From: M0108 sp937862735
GTDB taxonomy: Bacteria > Pseudomonadota > Gammaproteobacteria > Chromatiales > Chromatiaceae
Assembly (NCBI GenBank): GCA_937862735.1
Contig: CALMDH010000328.1
Coordinates: forward strand, 73,466-137,465
Direction: 5' to 3'
Length of the DNA stretch: 64,000 nt
Shown here piece after piece: positions 55,337 through 64,000 of this stretch (the first letter of the stretch is position 1; each line of letters opens with the position of its first letter). Below the pieces are notes generated by a model. The model worked only from the letters and a program-made list of their open reading frames with translations, was not told the DNA's origin and made no database searches. The translations under genes and the position numbers were made by a program.

Positions 55337-55816
55337 ATGGCAGGGTTGAGTAATCTCCGCCATCGGAGTTTGAGGCGGGGATTCACCTTGCTCGAATTAC
55401 TCGTGGTTCTCGCCTTGGCCACCCTGCTGATTGCCCTGGTACCGCCCCTCATTTCCGCGGCCTTGCCCGGGGTGGAACTCAAGTCATCGGCGCGTAAGGT
55501 TGCCTCTGGACTGCGGTTGGCCCGAGAAGAGGCGATACGCCATGGACGGGATGTAGCAATGATCATTGATCTGGAAGACCGCAGTTACCAGGTCGAGGGG
55601 CCCTTTCGCCGGGTCGCGCTGCCAAAGGGGGTGGAACTCAGCCTGGTGGTGGCCGAAAACGAAATGGGTAATGACCAGCGGGGAGCAATCCGCTTCTTCC
55701 CCGACGGCGGATCTACCGGTGGACGTGTTACTTTGGCCCGAAATGGTTCTGGCTGGCAGATCGGTGCCCAATGGCTCACTGGCCGGGTCGAGATCGTTCC
55801 CTGGAAGGGACCGTGA
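55337..55816 (+). CDS. gspH: Type II secretion minor pseudopilin GspH
   Basis: GspH (159 aa) is a minor pseudopilin. The cleavage site is LRRG/FTLLELLVVLALATLL after a 15-residue basic leader. The GspH domain shows LRLAREEAIRHGRDVAMII and RFFPDGGSTGGRVTL. Its TGA overlaps the GTG start of gspI. Confidence 0.93.
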   Translation: MAGLSNLRHRSLRRGFTLLELLVVLALATLLIALVPPLISAALPGVELKSSARKVASGLRLAREEAIRHGRDVAMIIDLEDRSYQVEGPFRRVALPKGVELSLVVAENEMGNDQRGAIRFFPDGGSTGGRVTLARNGSGWQIGAQWLTGRVEIVPWKGP

Positions 55817-56271
55817 GCAGGGTGCGGTATCACGGTACGCGCGGGAAAATGGGTGCTGGCCGGTGCCCGGATCCGCGTATGGTTCAGCGCGGTTTCTCCC
55901 TGCTGGAGGTTCTGGTGGCCTTCACCATCCTGGCATTGAGTCTAGGGGTGTTGATGCAGGTTTTTTCTCAGGCACTTAATGCCGCTACCCTCAGCGGCAG
56001 CTATGGTCGTGCCACCGCTCTGGCCGAGGCGGGCATGGATCTGGTGGGAATCGACATCCCTTTGGAACCTGGCCAGCGGAGTGGTGAAACCGAGGATGGG
56101 CTCCACTGGCGCGTGCAGGTGACGGAGGTTCCCATGGCTAACCTTCTCCCGGGGGAAGCGCCGCTGCCAATTTATCTGGTCAGTTCCGAGGTATCCTGGG
56201 ATTCTGTGCGTGGGGCCCGTACCGTATCCCTTGCAACGCTGCGTTTGGGAGAGGCCGTCCCTGAAGGCTAA
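55813..56271 (+). CDS. gspI: Type II secretion minor pseudopilin GspI
   Basis: GspI (152 aa) is a minor pseudopilin of the tip complex with J and K. The prepilin site is VQRG/FSLLEVLVAFTILALS. I chose the GTG at 55813, which overlaps the gspH stop as GTGA and has GGAAGGGA upstream; an ATG at 55879 gives a shorter leader that would also work. The C-terminal part (GLHWRVQVTEV) fits the family. Confidence 0.9.
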   Translation: MSRVRYHGTRGKMGAGRCPDPRMVQRGFSLLEVLVAFTILALSLGVLMQVFSQALNAATLSGSYGRATALAEAGMDLVGIDIPLEPGQRSGETEDGLHWRVQVTEVPMANLLPGEAPLPIYLVSSEVSWDSVRGARTVSLATLRLGEAVPEG

Positions 56272-57028
56272 GCTCCTGAAAACCAAATCACACCAGCGGG
56301 CAGGCGACCGCGGTTTCACTCTGGTGGAACTGCTCATCGCCTTTGTCCTGGTTGCCCTGATCAGTCTGCTGTTGTTTTCCGGCCTGAGGGTAGGGGTGCG
56401 AGCCTGGGAGGGAGTGGAGGCGTCGGCGGAACTCAACACGGAGTTGCGCCATGTGCGTGACTTCCTGCGCCGAACCCTAAGTCAGGCGCGTGCAGTGACC
56501 TTGCTGTTAGAAGGTGAACCTTATCTTGTTTTCTCGGGGGACGCTCAGCAACTCGAATTTGTTGCCCCACTCTCCGCGCAGGTCGGGATTCCGGGCTTGT
56601 ACCTGTTGCGTCTTGGGCTGGAAAATACGCGTTACGGACCTGCTTTGGTCATGAGGCGGTGGCTTCTCAACCCGGAGGTGCTGGCAGGGGGGCGCGAGGT
56701 GCCGGCCTGGCAACCCCTCGGGAACGGACCAGGCTTCGCTAGTGTCATGGAAGATCAAGACGTTGCCGCCGGAGCCTACGGCGTCACTTTGCTGCTGGAG
56801 GGCGTCGAGGAATTCGAGATCAGCTACTATGGCTTCCCCGAAGGCGAGGATCCCACCCTGAACATCGACGCCCAGCCTGAGTGGCAATCGATTTGGCAAA
56901 ACCCCACCCTTCTGCCCCAGGCCGTGCGTATCCACTTGAGCAAGGCCCAGCGCGTGTGGCCCGATCTGATCGTTGAGTTGGGTCGGAGTATGCCTAGCGT
57001 TGGGATGGGCATGGCGATTCCTCAATGA
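56210..57028 (+). CDS. gspJ: Type II secretion minor pseudopilin GspJ
   Basis: GspJ is a minor pseudopilin (up to 272 aa). The prepilin site is GDRG/FTLVELLIAFVLVALISL. The start is uncertain: the frame opens at GTG 56210, with TTG 56231 as a second choice, both inside the end of gspI, and no ATG precedes the cleavage site. Its TGA overlaps the ATG of gspK. The C-terminal domain has VEEFEISYYGFPEG, a typical GspJ strand. Confidence 0.9.
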   Translation: MGPVPYPLQRCVWERPSLKAKLLKTKSHQRAGDRGFTLVELLIAFVLVALISLLLFSGLRVGVRAWEGVEASAELNTELRHVRDFLRRTLSQARAVTLLLEGEPYLVFSGDAQQLEFVAPLSAQVGIPGLYLLRLGLENTRYGPALVMRRWLLNPEVLAGGREVPAWQPLGNGPGFASVMEDQDVAAGAYGVTLLLEGVEEFEISYYGFPEGEDPTLNIDAQPEWQSIWQNPTLLPQAVRIHLSKAQRVWPDLIVELGRSMPSVGMGMAIPQ

Positions 57029-57966
57029 GATTCTGGGCCAACCATAAGCCACTGTGCGTGCCGCTAAACGGTCGAAAAAAAGACATGGAACAGGGTATCG
57101 CACTGATGCTGGTTCTGTGGGTCATCACCCTGCTGACCATCATCGCCGTGGGATTAACAACGACCCAGCGAACGGAGACCGCCCTGGCCGCCAATCAGGT
57201 TTTTGGTGCCACCTTTCGCGCCCAGGCTGACGCGGCCATCAACTTCATGGCCTTGAATCTACTCACCCAGCCACCCGTCGAGGCGCTGGCGGATAAAGAC
57301 TCCATGGAAAGTCAGGGGTTCTGGTTGCCGGATGGTCAACCCCGGTTATGGCGATGGGGTGAACAGGCACTCGAAATCCGCGTCATTAACGAGGCCTCCC
57401 TGATAGATCTCAATATGGCGGATCCTGGCCTGTTGATGGCGCTGATGAAGGCGGCTGGGGTGCAGGAACCGGAGAATCTGGTGGATGCGATCCTTGATTG
57501 GCGAGATCCCGATGATCTCCATCTTGTCAACGGTGCCGAGGATGAGCAGTACGCCGCGGCCGGTCTCCCTTATGGCGCCAAGGATGGACCTTTTGATAGC
57601 GTTGAGGAACTGGGCCAGGTGATGGGATTTGACCGTGAGCTTTATCAGGCCTTGGCGCCCGCTTTAACGGTGACCTCAGGACAAGCGAGTCCGGCCGTGG
57701 AATTTGCCCCCCCCTTGGTTCAAGCTGCCTTACAGGGTATCGGGCTGGAGGAGCTAGAGGAAAGATTGGCTCAAGAGACTGAGATACTCGGCGAGTCCTC
57801 AACCGTGGCAGGCCGCGGCGGACCGCTCTACCGGATTCAGGTGCGCTGGCAAGCCCCTGGGGAGGGCTACAGGTCAATGGAGGCACTGACAAAAATTGAA
57901 CTGGGGTCGCAGCCGCCGGTGCAGGTTCTGTGGCGGCGCTACGCGGTAGACAGGGCTCTCGACTAG
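57025..57966 (+). CDS. gspK: Type II secretion minor pseudopilin GspK
   Basis: GspK (313 aa) caps the pseudopilus. The hydrophobic helix EQGIALMLVLWVITLLTII follows a basic leader that lacks the usual Glu at position +5, as is normal for GspK. The signatures NEASLIDLNMADPGLL and DAILDWRDPDDLHLVNGAED are present. The ATG overlaps the gspJ stop. The gap to gspL is 186 bp. Confidence 0.93.
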   Translation: MRFWANHKPLCVPLNGRKKDMEQGIALMLVLWVITLLTIIAVGLTTTQRTETALAANQVFGATFRAQADAAINFMALNLLTQPPVEALADKDSMESQGFWLPDGQPRLWRWGEQALEIRVINEASLIDLNMADPGLLMALMKAAGVQEPENLVDAILDWRDPDDLHLVNGAEDEQYAAAGLPYGAKDGPFDSVEELGQVMGFDRELYQALAPALTVTSGQASPAVEFAPPLVQAALQGIGLEELEERLAQETEILGESSTVAGRGGPLYRIQVRWQAPGEGYRSMEALTKIELGSQPPVQVLWRRYAVDRALD

Positions 57967-58152
57967 GATCATGCAGCCTAACCGGGTATGAGGGATAATG
58001 CATCCTCAATGACCGGTAACAAGGATGGGGAAGGCGTAACCAGCTATCAGAATGAAGACGTTACCTGCTTCGCCTTCCACTTGGAAGAAAAAGATGTTCC
58101 GCCGTCGATAGTTCCCAGGCTCTAAAACCGTTTTGTTTCTGAATTGCAACTG

Positions 58153-59253
58153 ATGCCTTCGTCCTTGTCCCTCTCCATTCCCACCCTGCAAACCTTGAAC
58201 CAGAGGCTTTTCCCGGCTGCTGGGGAGTTTCGCTGGCGCGCGATATTCAGTAATTGTCTGCCTGCACGGCTGGCTAAAGCGGTGGTGGCGCGGGACAGGT
58301 ACATGACCCTGGTTCTCACGAATGACAATGCACTGCTCTATCAAAATGAAGGGCTGGAGCGACATCCCCTGGCCGAATTGCAGAAGCCACATGCCTCGGG
58401 CCTGGAGCCCTTCCTATCAGGCAAGCGCGAGGAGGCACTGCGTTCCCGCATCGAATTGCCCGCGGAATGGATTGTTTCGCGCTATCTCTCTCTTCCCAGT
58501 CAGGCGCGCGCGAATCTACGCCAGGTGATCCGGTATGAGATGGACCGTCTCACTCCCTTCAATCCCGATCAGGTCTACTATGACTATCGCCTGCTAGAGG
58601 GGCGGGGTAAGGGAGATCGCCTTCATCTGGAATTGGCCCTGTGTCGCCGCGAGCGCATTCAGCCCTGGCTGGAGTGGTTGAAGCCAGCGGGCATCCCAAT
58701 TGAGCGGATCACTTGGCCTCATGCCTGGCCAGCGGCTAATCTCCTTCCGGAGGATCTGCGCCCCCGGCGAGGGCGGCGCCTACTGTCTACAGGCTCCCTT
58801 CTGTCCCTGTTGGCACTGATACTGATGGCCGCCGCGCTAGCGGGGCCAATCTGGCAAAAAACACAGCTTCTCGCCGAGTTTGAGGGGGACCTTGGTCGGC
58901 TCAAGGGGCAAGCGACGGAAGTCACTAAATTGCGCGAGGCAATTGAGGCGGCGCACAAGGGTAGTATCGCTGTCCTGGAACGAAAGTCCAGTCAAGCGGC
59001 AATGATCGATCTGCTTCGTGATCTCACCGATCGTCTACCCGATGGTACTTGGGTGGAAAACCTGGAATTCCAGGCTAATGAAGTACAGATTCGCGGTGAA
59101 TCCACCCAATCGGCCGCCCTCATTGGCCTCCTGGAAAACGCCCCTGCCTTTTCCGGTGTCAGTTTCAGGTCTCCCGTGACACAGGGAAGAAATAATGAGG
59201 GAGAACGATTTCATATCGGGTTCACCTTCAGTCGGGTGCCAGAGGGCTCATGA
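58153..59253 (+). CDS. gspL: Type II secretion protein GspL
   Basis: GspL (366 aa) links the GspE ATPase to the inner membrane. The cytoplasmic actin-like domain includes RQVIRYEMDRLTPFNPDQV, then a membrane helix (SLLSLLALILMAAALAGPI, about residue 215) and a periplasmic PilN-like domain with LLRDLTDRLPDGTWVENLEF. The ATG at 58153 was chosen over a TTG three codons earlier. Its end overlaps the ATG of gspM. Confidence 0.9.
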   Translation: MPSSLSLSIPTLQTLNQRLFPAAGEFRWRAIFSNCLPARLAKAVVARDRYMTLVLTNDNALLYQNEGLERHPLAELQKPHASGLEPFLSGKREEALRSRIELPAEWIVSRYLSLPSQARANLRQVIRYEMDRLTPFNPDQVYYDYRLLEGRGKGDRLHLELALCRRERIQPWLEWLKPAGIPIERITWPHAWPAANLLPEDLRPRRGRRLLSTGSLLSLLALILMAAALAGPIWQKTQLLAEFEGDLGRLKGQATEVTKLREAIEAAHKGSIAVLERKSSQAAMIDLLRDLTDRLPDGTWVENLEFQANEVQIRGESTQSAALIGLLENAPAFSGVSFRSPVTQGRNNEGERFHIGFTFSRVPEGS

Positions 59254-59864
59254 CCACCGACGCCAAGAAGCCCCGCTACCTCGCCAATTGGGTCAGGTGC
59301 ATGCTGCTCTGGCTAGTCGTTCTCCTCGTTCCCCTGGGGTTGATGGCAGGTATCGGCCTCCCCTGGTATCAGCGCGTAACGGATCTGGTTGCCCGGATCG
59401 ACGGGGCCACGGAGCAGATTCAGCGTTATCAGCGCTTGCTGGCGGGCATCCCCCGCTTGCGGGCTGAATTAGAGCGGGAACGTAATAACGAAGAGGTCAA
59501 GGCCTACTATTTTGACGCACCGACCGAGGCCCTGGCTGGCGCGCAACTCCAAAGCACGGTTCAGGGAATGGTCCAGACAGCCGGTGCCAAGTTAGTGAAT
59601 TCCCAGTTTTTGCCCGCTGAAGCAAAAGAGCAGCCCCCCCGGGTAGGTTTGCGGGCCCAGATTCAGGGCGATACCAACGCCCTTCTGGAGATCCTCTACG
59701 ATATTGAGCAGGCTAGGCCATTCCTCTTTGTCGATCAACTCTCGATACGATCGACCACCCGTCGCGACCGGCGGCGGAGTAGCAAGGAACCTCAACCCCA
59801 GGTCCAACAAGAATTGACGATCCGGATCGATGTCTTTGGCTATGCCCTGGGGGGTACCCAGTGA
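59250..59864 (+). CDS. gspM: Type II secretion protein GspM
   Basis: GspM (204 aa) partners GspL. It has a short cytoplasmic tail, one membrane helix (LLWLVVLLVPLGLMAGIGL), a coiled coil and a ferredoxin-like domain of the PilO/GspM type, with FLFVDQLSIRS. Start ATGA and stop GTGA overlaps couple it to gspL and gspN. Confidence 0.88.
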   Translation: MTTDAKKPRYLANWVRCMLLWLVVLLVPLGLMAGIGLPWYQRVTDLVARIDGATEQIQRYQRLLAGIPRLRAELERERNNEEVKAYYFDAPTEALAGAQLQSTVQGMVQTAGAKLVNSQFLPAEAKEQPPRVGLRAQIQGDTNALLEILYDIEQARPFLFVDQLSIRSTTRRDRRRSSKEPQPQVQQELTIRIDVFGYALGGTQ

Positions 59865-60532
59865 AGCGTCTGCTGGGGCTCATCTGTCTGGTATTGGCTG
59901 GCGTAATCGCCTGGCAATGGCGGACTTGGCCACCACCGCGCGGAGGGTTAACCACTAATAGTGCCGAGGAGGCCGAAGAACTGCGGGCTTCTCCTCAAAC
60001 GGAAACGCGATTGTCTCTGAACCCATCTATTAACAAGGATGATTATGCCTCGGTGATCGATCGCCCCTTGTTTTTGTCAAGCCGGCGCCCACCCGAGGAT
60101 GAGCTCCCTGCAGAAATTGTTAGCACAGAAGTGCCAGGACTGGAGACACCCTTGGAAAATTTTGACCTCAACGCGGTAATCATCACCCCGGCGGGGGCTA
60201 TTGCCTGGGTCACTACGCCTACCGGACCGAAGCCACAAAAGGTGCAGGTTGGCGATGAACTGGAAGGGTGGAAGGTCAAAAATATCTTTAATGATGAAAT
60301 AGAGATGGAAGGACAAAGTGGTTCAGACAGGCTGGTGTTGCGCAACTTCAGCCAGAGCGGTCAGCCAGTCCCCAAGTTGCCTCTACGAGCAGACAGCAAA
60401 AAACGCTCTACTCCTCCCGCTAGTCGGGTGCCCGTTACCGGCAAGCAGCGTGATCAGATATCTTCACGAACTCCTAGTAATTCAAAACCCCCGTCAACTC
60501 ACGGGCCTAACCCAACTCGGAATGGCCAGTGA
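59861..60532 (+). CDS. gspN: Type II secretion protein GspN/GspC-like
   Basis: This 223-aa protein has one N-terminal membrane helix (LLGLICLVLAGVIAW) and a periplasmic HR-like domain with NKDDYASVIDRPLFLSSRRP and AVIITPAGAIAWVT, as in GspC and in Xanthomonas XpsN, which sits in the same place. It would connect the inner-membrane platform to the GspD secretin. The tail of about 50 residues is Pro/Ser/Lys-rich. It starts with GTG overlapping the gspM stop. No separate gspC is present. Confidence 0.85.
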   Translation: MKRLLGLICLVLAGVIAWQWRTWPPPRGGLTTNSAEEAEELRASPQTETRLSLNPSINKDDYASVIDRPLFLSSRRPPEDELPAEIVSTEVPGLETPLENFDLNAVIITPAGAIAWVTTPTGPKPQKVQVGDELEGWKVKNIFNDEIEMEGQSGSDRLVLRNFSQSGQPVPKLPLRADSKKRSTPPASRVPVTGKQRDQISSRTPSNSKPPSTHGPNPTRNGQ

Positions 60533-60588
60533 TGGCTGCTTTCTCCTTTCACCGGCTCTAGGGGCCCTCACTGATCGGTATTACACTT

Positions 60589-62889
60589 ATGGCTAGCCAA
60601 GTACGGGATAATCTTTATTCGGGTAATGGATTATGTCTAAGGTTGGCATTGGCTGCCGTGGTGTTGATTACTTTGGCCGGGTGTGAGCGATCCTTCTGGG
60701 ACCCGACCGTCAAGGTGAACGCTACTGGGAGTGACATTCTGACTCCGGTGCTGGGTCGAGAGGCTAGGGAGGACGCGGGAACGGTTGAGACCACTGGGAT
60801 CCGCTTGGGCGAAGACGATAAGGCCCCCCCCGCAATCAAAAATAAAGTAGTCGCGGGTACGGGAACATTCATTAACAAGGTAGAGAGGCCAACCGTCGAT
60901 ACCACACCGGGTGACATTACCCTGAATTTCGATGGCACGGACATCCGTGAGGTGGTAAAGGTTATTCTGGGTGACATCCTGGGGGTCAACTATGTTCTTG
61001 ATCCCGCGGTTTCTGGCACCGCGTCCCTGGAGACGGGGCGTCCACTGTCCCGGACCGCCCTGATCCCTACATTGGAAACCCTGTTGCGCATGAACAATGC
61101 CGCGCTGGTGCAAAATTCCGGCACCTATGAAGTGGTCCCCTTGACCAATGCGATTCGCGGGCGTGTGGTGCCCCAACTGGGTGAGACCACCAAGGCCTTG
61201 CCGACGGGATACAACGTTCAGGTGATACCCCTCCGTTATATTGGCGCGGAGGAAATGAGTAAGATCCTCGAACCGCTCGCCCCGGAAGGCAGCATCATTC
61301 GTGCCGACAATACACGTAACCTTCTGATTCTTGCTGGCACTGGGCCGGAAATCAGAAACCTGCTTGATACCATTCAGGTCTTCGACGTTGACTGGATGGC
61401 TGGCCTTTCCGTGGGGTTCTTCAGCCTGGAATATGCCAATCCCAAGGATCTGGTCGGCCAGTTGGAGGCATTGCTGTCCGATGAAGCGGGAAATCCCATG
61501 AAGGGTATCTTTCGCTTCGTGCCCGTGGACAGCGCCAGAAGCGTCCTGGTCGTATCACCTCAAGAGAAATACCTTGCGCAGGCCAGGGTCTGGATCGAGC
61601 GTCTGGATGCCGCCGCTGCAGCCGGTGATGATGATGAGCGGCTTTACGTCTATCGCGTCAAGCATGGCGATGCCGAACTCATGGCCAGCAGTCTGATCGG
61701 GCTTTTTTCTGGTGATGGTAATCAGGGGATGAAAAAGACCGTTGGCTCTGTGGCCCCGGGCTTGGGTATGGCCAGCGGTAAATCATCGTCCGCTACTCCA
61801 GGAGCCTTTCAGTTGACCAGCGCGACTGGGAATACATCTGGCGGTAGTCTGGGTACCGGCAAACAGAGTTCCAGTAAATTCGGGAGCAAGCAGACCGGCC
61901 TAGGTTCAGGCCAGGGATCTGGTCAGGGGGTATCGGGTACCATTGAGATGACCTCTACCGTGAGCGTTGTTGCCGATGTGACCAACAATTCCCTCTTGAT
62001 CAAGTCTAGTCCTCGGGATTACAAGAAGATTCTAGATGCGCTCAAGCAACTGGATATTGTGCCCTTGCAAGTCTTGATTGAGGCAACCTTTGTAGAAATA
62101 ACCTTATCTGGTGATCTGCAATATGGTGTGCAATGGCATCTCACCGGAAAGATAGGTGATGATTTCTCGAATGCATCACTGACTACAGCCAAATCACTTC
62201 AAACAATAAAAATCGGCGAAAATGAGACAACCATACCAATAACTCCTATCAGCCCAAAAGTACCTGGCTTTAACTGGACGGTCATCACATCAGAGTCACT
62301 GGTGAGGGCTAACCTGAATCTCTATGCGGCTCAAGGGCTGCTGAATATCCTGTCATCGCCCTCAGTAATGGTCAGAGATAATCAGGTTGCCCATATTCAG
62401 GTTGGCCAACAAGTGCCAATCTTGACGCAACAGCAACAGAGCACGCAGACCAATAGCAACATCCTGAACTCGATTTCCTACAAAGACACAGGCGTGATGC
62501 TAGATGTCAAACCCCGTGTCACCCCGGGAGGCATGGTCCAGATGGATGTGGATCAGCAAGTCAGTACCAATACAAAAACCAGTTCCTCTGATATCAACTC
62601 GCCGACCTTTACCGTTCGTCAGATCACCAGCAATGTGGCAGTCAGATCCGGTCAGGCCGTTGTCTTGGGTGGTTTGATCGAAAACACTGATGAATCTAAC
62701 AAGGGGGGCGTCCCTGGCCTGTCCAACGTACCGGTACTCGGCGCATTGTTCAGCGATAACAATAAGTCCGCTACCAGAAGAGAACTCTTGGTAATACTAA
62801 CCCCCAAAATCATTGCCAGCGACCAGGATGCGGAAACGGTCACTAACGAGTTCCGTTCCCGCATGAAGGGCTTGGGTGGAAGGTTCTAG
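60589..62889 (+). CDS. gspD: Type II secretion secretin GspD
   Basis: GspD (766 aa) forms the outer-membrane channel. A lipoprotein signal ends LITLAGC with Cys32, so the secretin may be self-lipidated. N0 to N3 domains follow, then a Gly/Ser-rich stretch near residues 385-450, and the secretin core with LQVLIEATFVEITL, SSPSVMVRDNQVAHIQVG and GGLIENTDESNKGGVPGLS. The lipobox resembles Xanthomonas XpsD. It is the last gene of the gsp block. Confidence 0.96.
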   Translation: MASQVRDNLYSGNGLCLRLALAAVVLITLAGCERSFWDPTVKVNATGSDILTPVLGREAREDAGTVETTGIRLGEDDKAPPAIKNKVVAGTGTFINKVERPTVDTTPGDITLNFDGTDIREVVKVILGDILGVNYVLDPAVSGTASLETGRPLSRTALIPTLETLLRMNNAALVQNSGTYEVVPLTNAIRGRVVPQLGETTKALPTGYNVQVIPLRYIGAEEMSKILEPLAPEGSIIRADNTRNLLILAGTGPEIRNLLDTIQVFDVDWMAGLSVGFFSLEYANPKDLVGQLEALLSDEAGNPMKGIFRFVPVDSARSVLVVSPQEKYLAQARVWIERLDAAAAAGDDDERLYVYRVKHGDAELMASSLIGLFSGDGNQGMKKTVGSVAPGLGMASGKSSSATPGAFQLTSATGNTSGGSLGTGKQSSSKFGSKQTGLGSGQGSGQGVSGTIEMTSTVSVVADVTNNSLLIKSSPRDYKKILDALKQLDIVPLQVLIEATFVEITLSGDLQYGVQWHLTGKIGDDFSNASLTTAKSLQTIKIGENETTIPITPISPKVPGFNWTVITSESLVRANLNLYAAQGLLNILSSPSVMVRDNQVAHIQVGQQVPILTQQQQSTQTNSNILNSISYKDTGVMLDVKPRVTPGGMVQMDVDQQVSTNTKTSSSDINSPTFTVRQITSNVAVRSGQAVVLGGLIENTDESNKGGVPGLSNVPVLGALFSDNNKSATRRELLVILTPKIIASDQDAETVTNEFRSRMKGLGGRF

Positions 62890-63040
62890 GCTACTGCTGC
62901 ACCGATCATCATCGCCCAATTTATCCGCAGACAACCTGCGTAATTTAAAGAAAATTTGATTCGGTAGTATGATTTCAATTCCGATACTCGGAAATTAGTT
63001 TCCCAGCTTCTCTGCTTAATTTAGGGATTTGAACTGGTAA

Positions 63041-63865
63041 ATGCCTGAATTGCCCGAAGTCGAAACGACCCTCCGCGGACTGACCCCTCATTTGCTAGGA
63101 CGTCAAATTAAGGCACTCCAGGTCAGGAACCGACGATTGCGTTTGCCGGTGACGGAGGGCTTGGAAGTAAAGGTGACCGGAGAAGTGATTGGAGGCCTGC
63201 GGCGACGTGGCAAATACTTGTTGCTGGAACTCCAGGATGGCGTGATCCTCCTGCATTTGGGTATGTCCGGGAGTCTAAGGATACTGCCTGTGTCAACGCC
63301 ACCCGGGGTACACGATCATCTGGACCTGATCCTGGAAGATGGTCAATGTCTGCGCATGCGGGACCCGCGTCGCTTTGGGCTCTTCCTCTGGACGGAGTAT
63401 CCGCCGGACCAACATCCCTTGTTGCGAAGCTTGGGGCCTGAACCGCTCGATGAGGGGTTTGATGGAGACTATCTCTTTGGCCGCTCTCGTGGACGCAGAC
63501 TGGCGATAAAACCTTTCATCATGGATGCCAAGGTGGTTGTTGGGGTCGGCAACATCTATGCGAGTGAGTCGCTGTTCCTCGCGGGCATACGGCCTGATTG
63601 CCCGGCGGGATCAGTGAGTAAACAGGACTATGATCAACTGGCGTCAGCCATCCGCACGGTTCTTTCGGATTCCATTTCCGCCGGCGGTACCAGTCTGCGG
63701 GATTTCGTGGGAGAGGATGGCCATCCGGGCTATTTTGCCCGTCAACTTCGTGTTTATGGTCGGATTGGACAGTCCTGCCTAGTATGCGAAACACTAATCC
63801 AGCAGGTGAGGATTGGTCAAAGGTCAAGCTTTTTCTGTCCCAAATGCCAGAAAAGGCATGACTGA
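63041..63865 (+). CDS. mutM: Formamidopyrimidine-DNA glycosylase
   Basis: MutM (274 aa) excises 8-oxoguanine and formamidopyrimidines. The catalytic N-terminus PELPEVETTLRGL is intact, HLGMSGSLRIL and DAKVVVGVGNIYASESLFLAGI follow, and the C-terminal zinc finger has its four cysteines (CLVC and CPKC). An AT-rich leader of 150 bp with a palindrome precedes it, so it likely has its own promoter. Confidence 0.97.
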   Translation: MPELPEVETTLRGLTPHLLGRQIKALQVRNRRLRLPVTEGLEVKVTGEVIGGLRRRGKYLLLELQDGVILLHLGMSGSLRILPVSTPPGVHDHLDLILEDGQCLRMRDPRRFGLFLWTEYPPDQHPLLRSLGPEPLDEGFDGDYLFGRSRGRRLAIKPFIMDAKVVVGVGNIYASESLFLAGIRPDCPAGSVSKQDYDQLASAIRTVLSDSISAGGTSLRDFVGEDGHPGYFARQLRVYGRIGQSCLVCETLIQQVRIGQRSSFFCPKCQKRHD

Positions 63866-63941
63866 AGTATACCCGTCCTATTTGAAAAATCGGTTTACTT
63901 TACCTCGGTAACTTTCGGGTAGGTTTGGTAAACTGTTCCAC

Positions 63942-64000
63942 ATGAAAGATTACCAACTGACCCCCTTGGAACTCGGCGAACTGCGTGCGGCCCACCAGCG
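63942..64000 (+). CDS. Start of a probable IS630-type transposase, cut by the window
   Basis: The first 20 codons read MKDYQLTPLELGELRAAHQR, which resembles the helix-turn-helix start of IS630-family transposases (LTP..L..LRAAHR). The frame runs off the window end. The 76 bp before it are AT-rich and contain GTTTAC and GTAAAC as inverted words (63893-63898, 63928-63933), possibly part of a terminal repeat. Only 20 residues are visible, so this is tentative. Confidence 0.5.
   Translation, partial: MKDYQLTPLELGELRAAHQ

Noticed and set aside
58009..58125. A 38-codon frame in the gspK-gspL gap
   Set aside because: There is no ribosome-binding site, overlap or recognisable sequence; too short to support.
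63935..63948. GTTCCACATGAAAG as a third parS site
   Set aside because: The central CACGTG is CACATG and the right arm does not match.

Overview
The window is a GC-rich chromosomal segment around the replication-initiation gene cluster of a gammaproteobacterium. The gene order (glmU / atpCDGAHFEBI / parB-parA / rsmG / mnmG, then mnmE-yidC-yidD-rnpA-rpmH / dnaA-dnaN-recF-gyrB) and the glyQ-glyS-gmhB-plsC block beside gyrB are standard for the class. A BigR/SqrR-like persulfide-type repressor, a complete Xps-like type II secretion operon and a MoxR-DUF58-TgpA block fit a purple sulfur bacterium or relative (Chromatiales). That placement is an inference from context; no rRNA is present to settle it.

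Layout. 1-13.6 kb is all on the minus strand: the 3'-truncated glmU, a SlyD-like prolyl isomerase, the whole nine-gene F1Fo ATP synthase operon with a clear promoter and terminator, parB, parA, rsmG and mnmG. 13.9-19.1 kb is on the plus strand: MoxR ATPase, DUF58 protein, TgpA-like transglutaminase and a LysE-type exporter. 19.1-23.1 kb is minus: mnmE, yidC, yidD, rnpA and a 44-aa rpmH. 23.5-29.8 kb is plus: dnaA, dnaN, recF and gyrB. Two near-identical 16-bp parS-type palindromes lie inside recF, about 16 kb from parAB. 29.8-34.2 kb is minus: plsC, gmhB, glyS and glyQ. 34.2-39.0 kb is a nitrogen-control block: an NtrC-type palindrome and a sigma-54 promoter ahead of glnA, then ntrB and ntrC.

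39.1-43.1 kb is mixed: an unknown protein, endonuclease V, a diiron metallo-beta-lactamase-fold protein, a 74-aa unknown, class 1B-like dihydroorotate dehydrogenase and trmL. 43.4-46.0 kb is minus: gpsA, secB, a YibN-like rhodanese and the ArsR-family repressor. 46.2-51.1 kb is plus: envC, ctpA, a DJ-1/PfpI protein and a WecA-type glycosyltransferase. 51.2-62.9 kb is the type II secretion operon gspEFGHIJKLMND, with a terminator-like hairpin between gspF and gspG. The window ends with mutM and the first 20 codons of a probable IS630-type transposase.

Most genes are housekeeping and intact. The observations most worth checking are the parS pair in recF, the missing standard start codon for rnpA, the NtrC/sigma-54 control region of glnA, the exact Cys pair of the ArsR protein, and the hairpin inside the gsp operon. 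I did not find a convincing wholly new system. The least explained genes are the 134-aa protein at 39.1 kb and the 74-aa protein at 41.2 kb.
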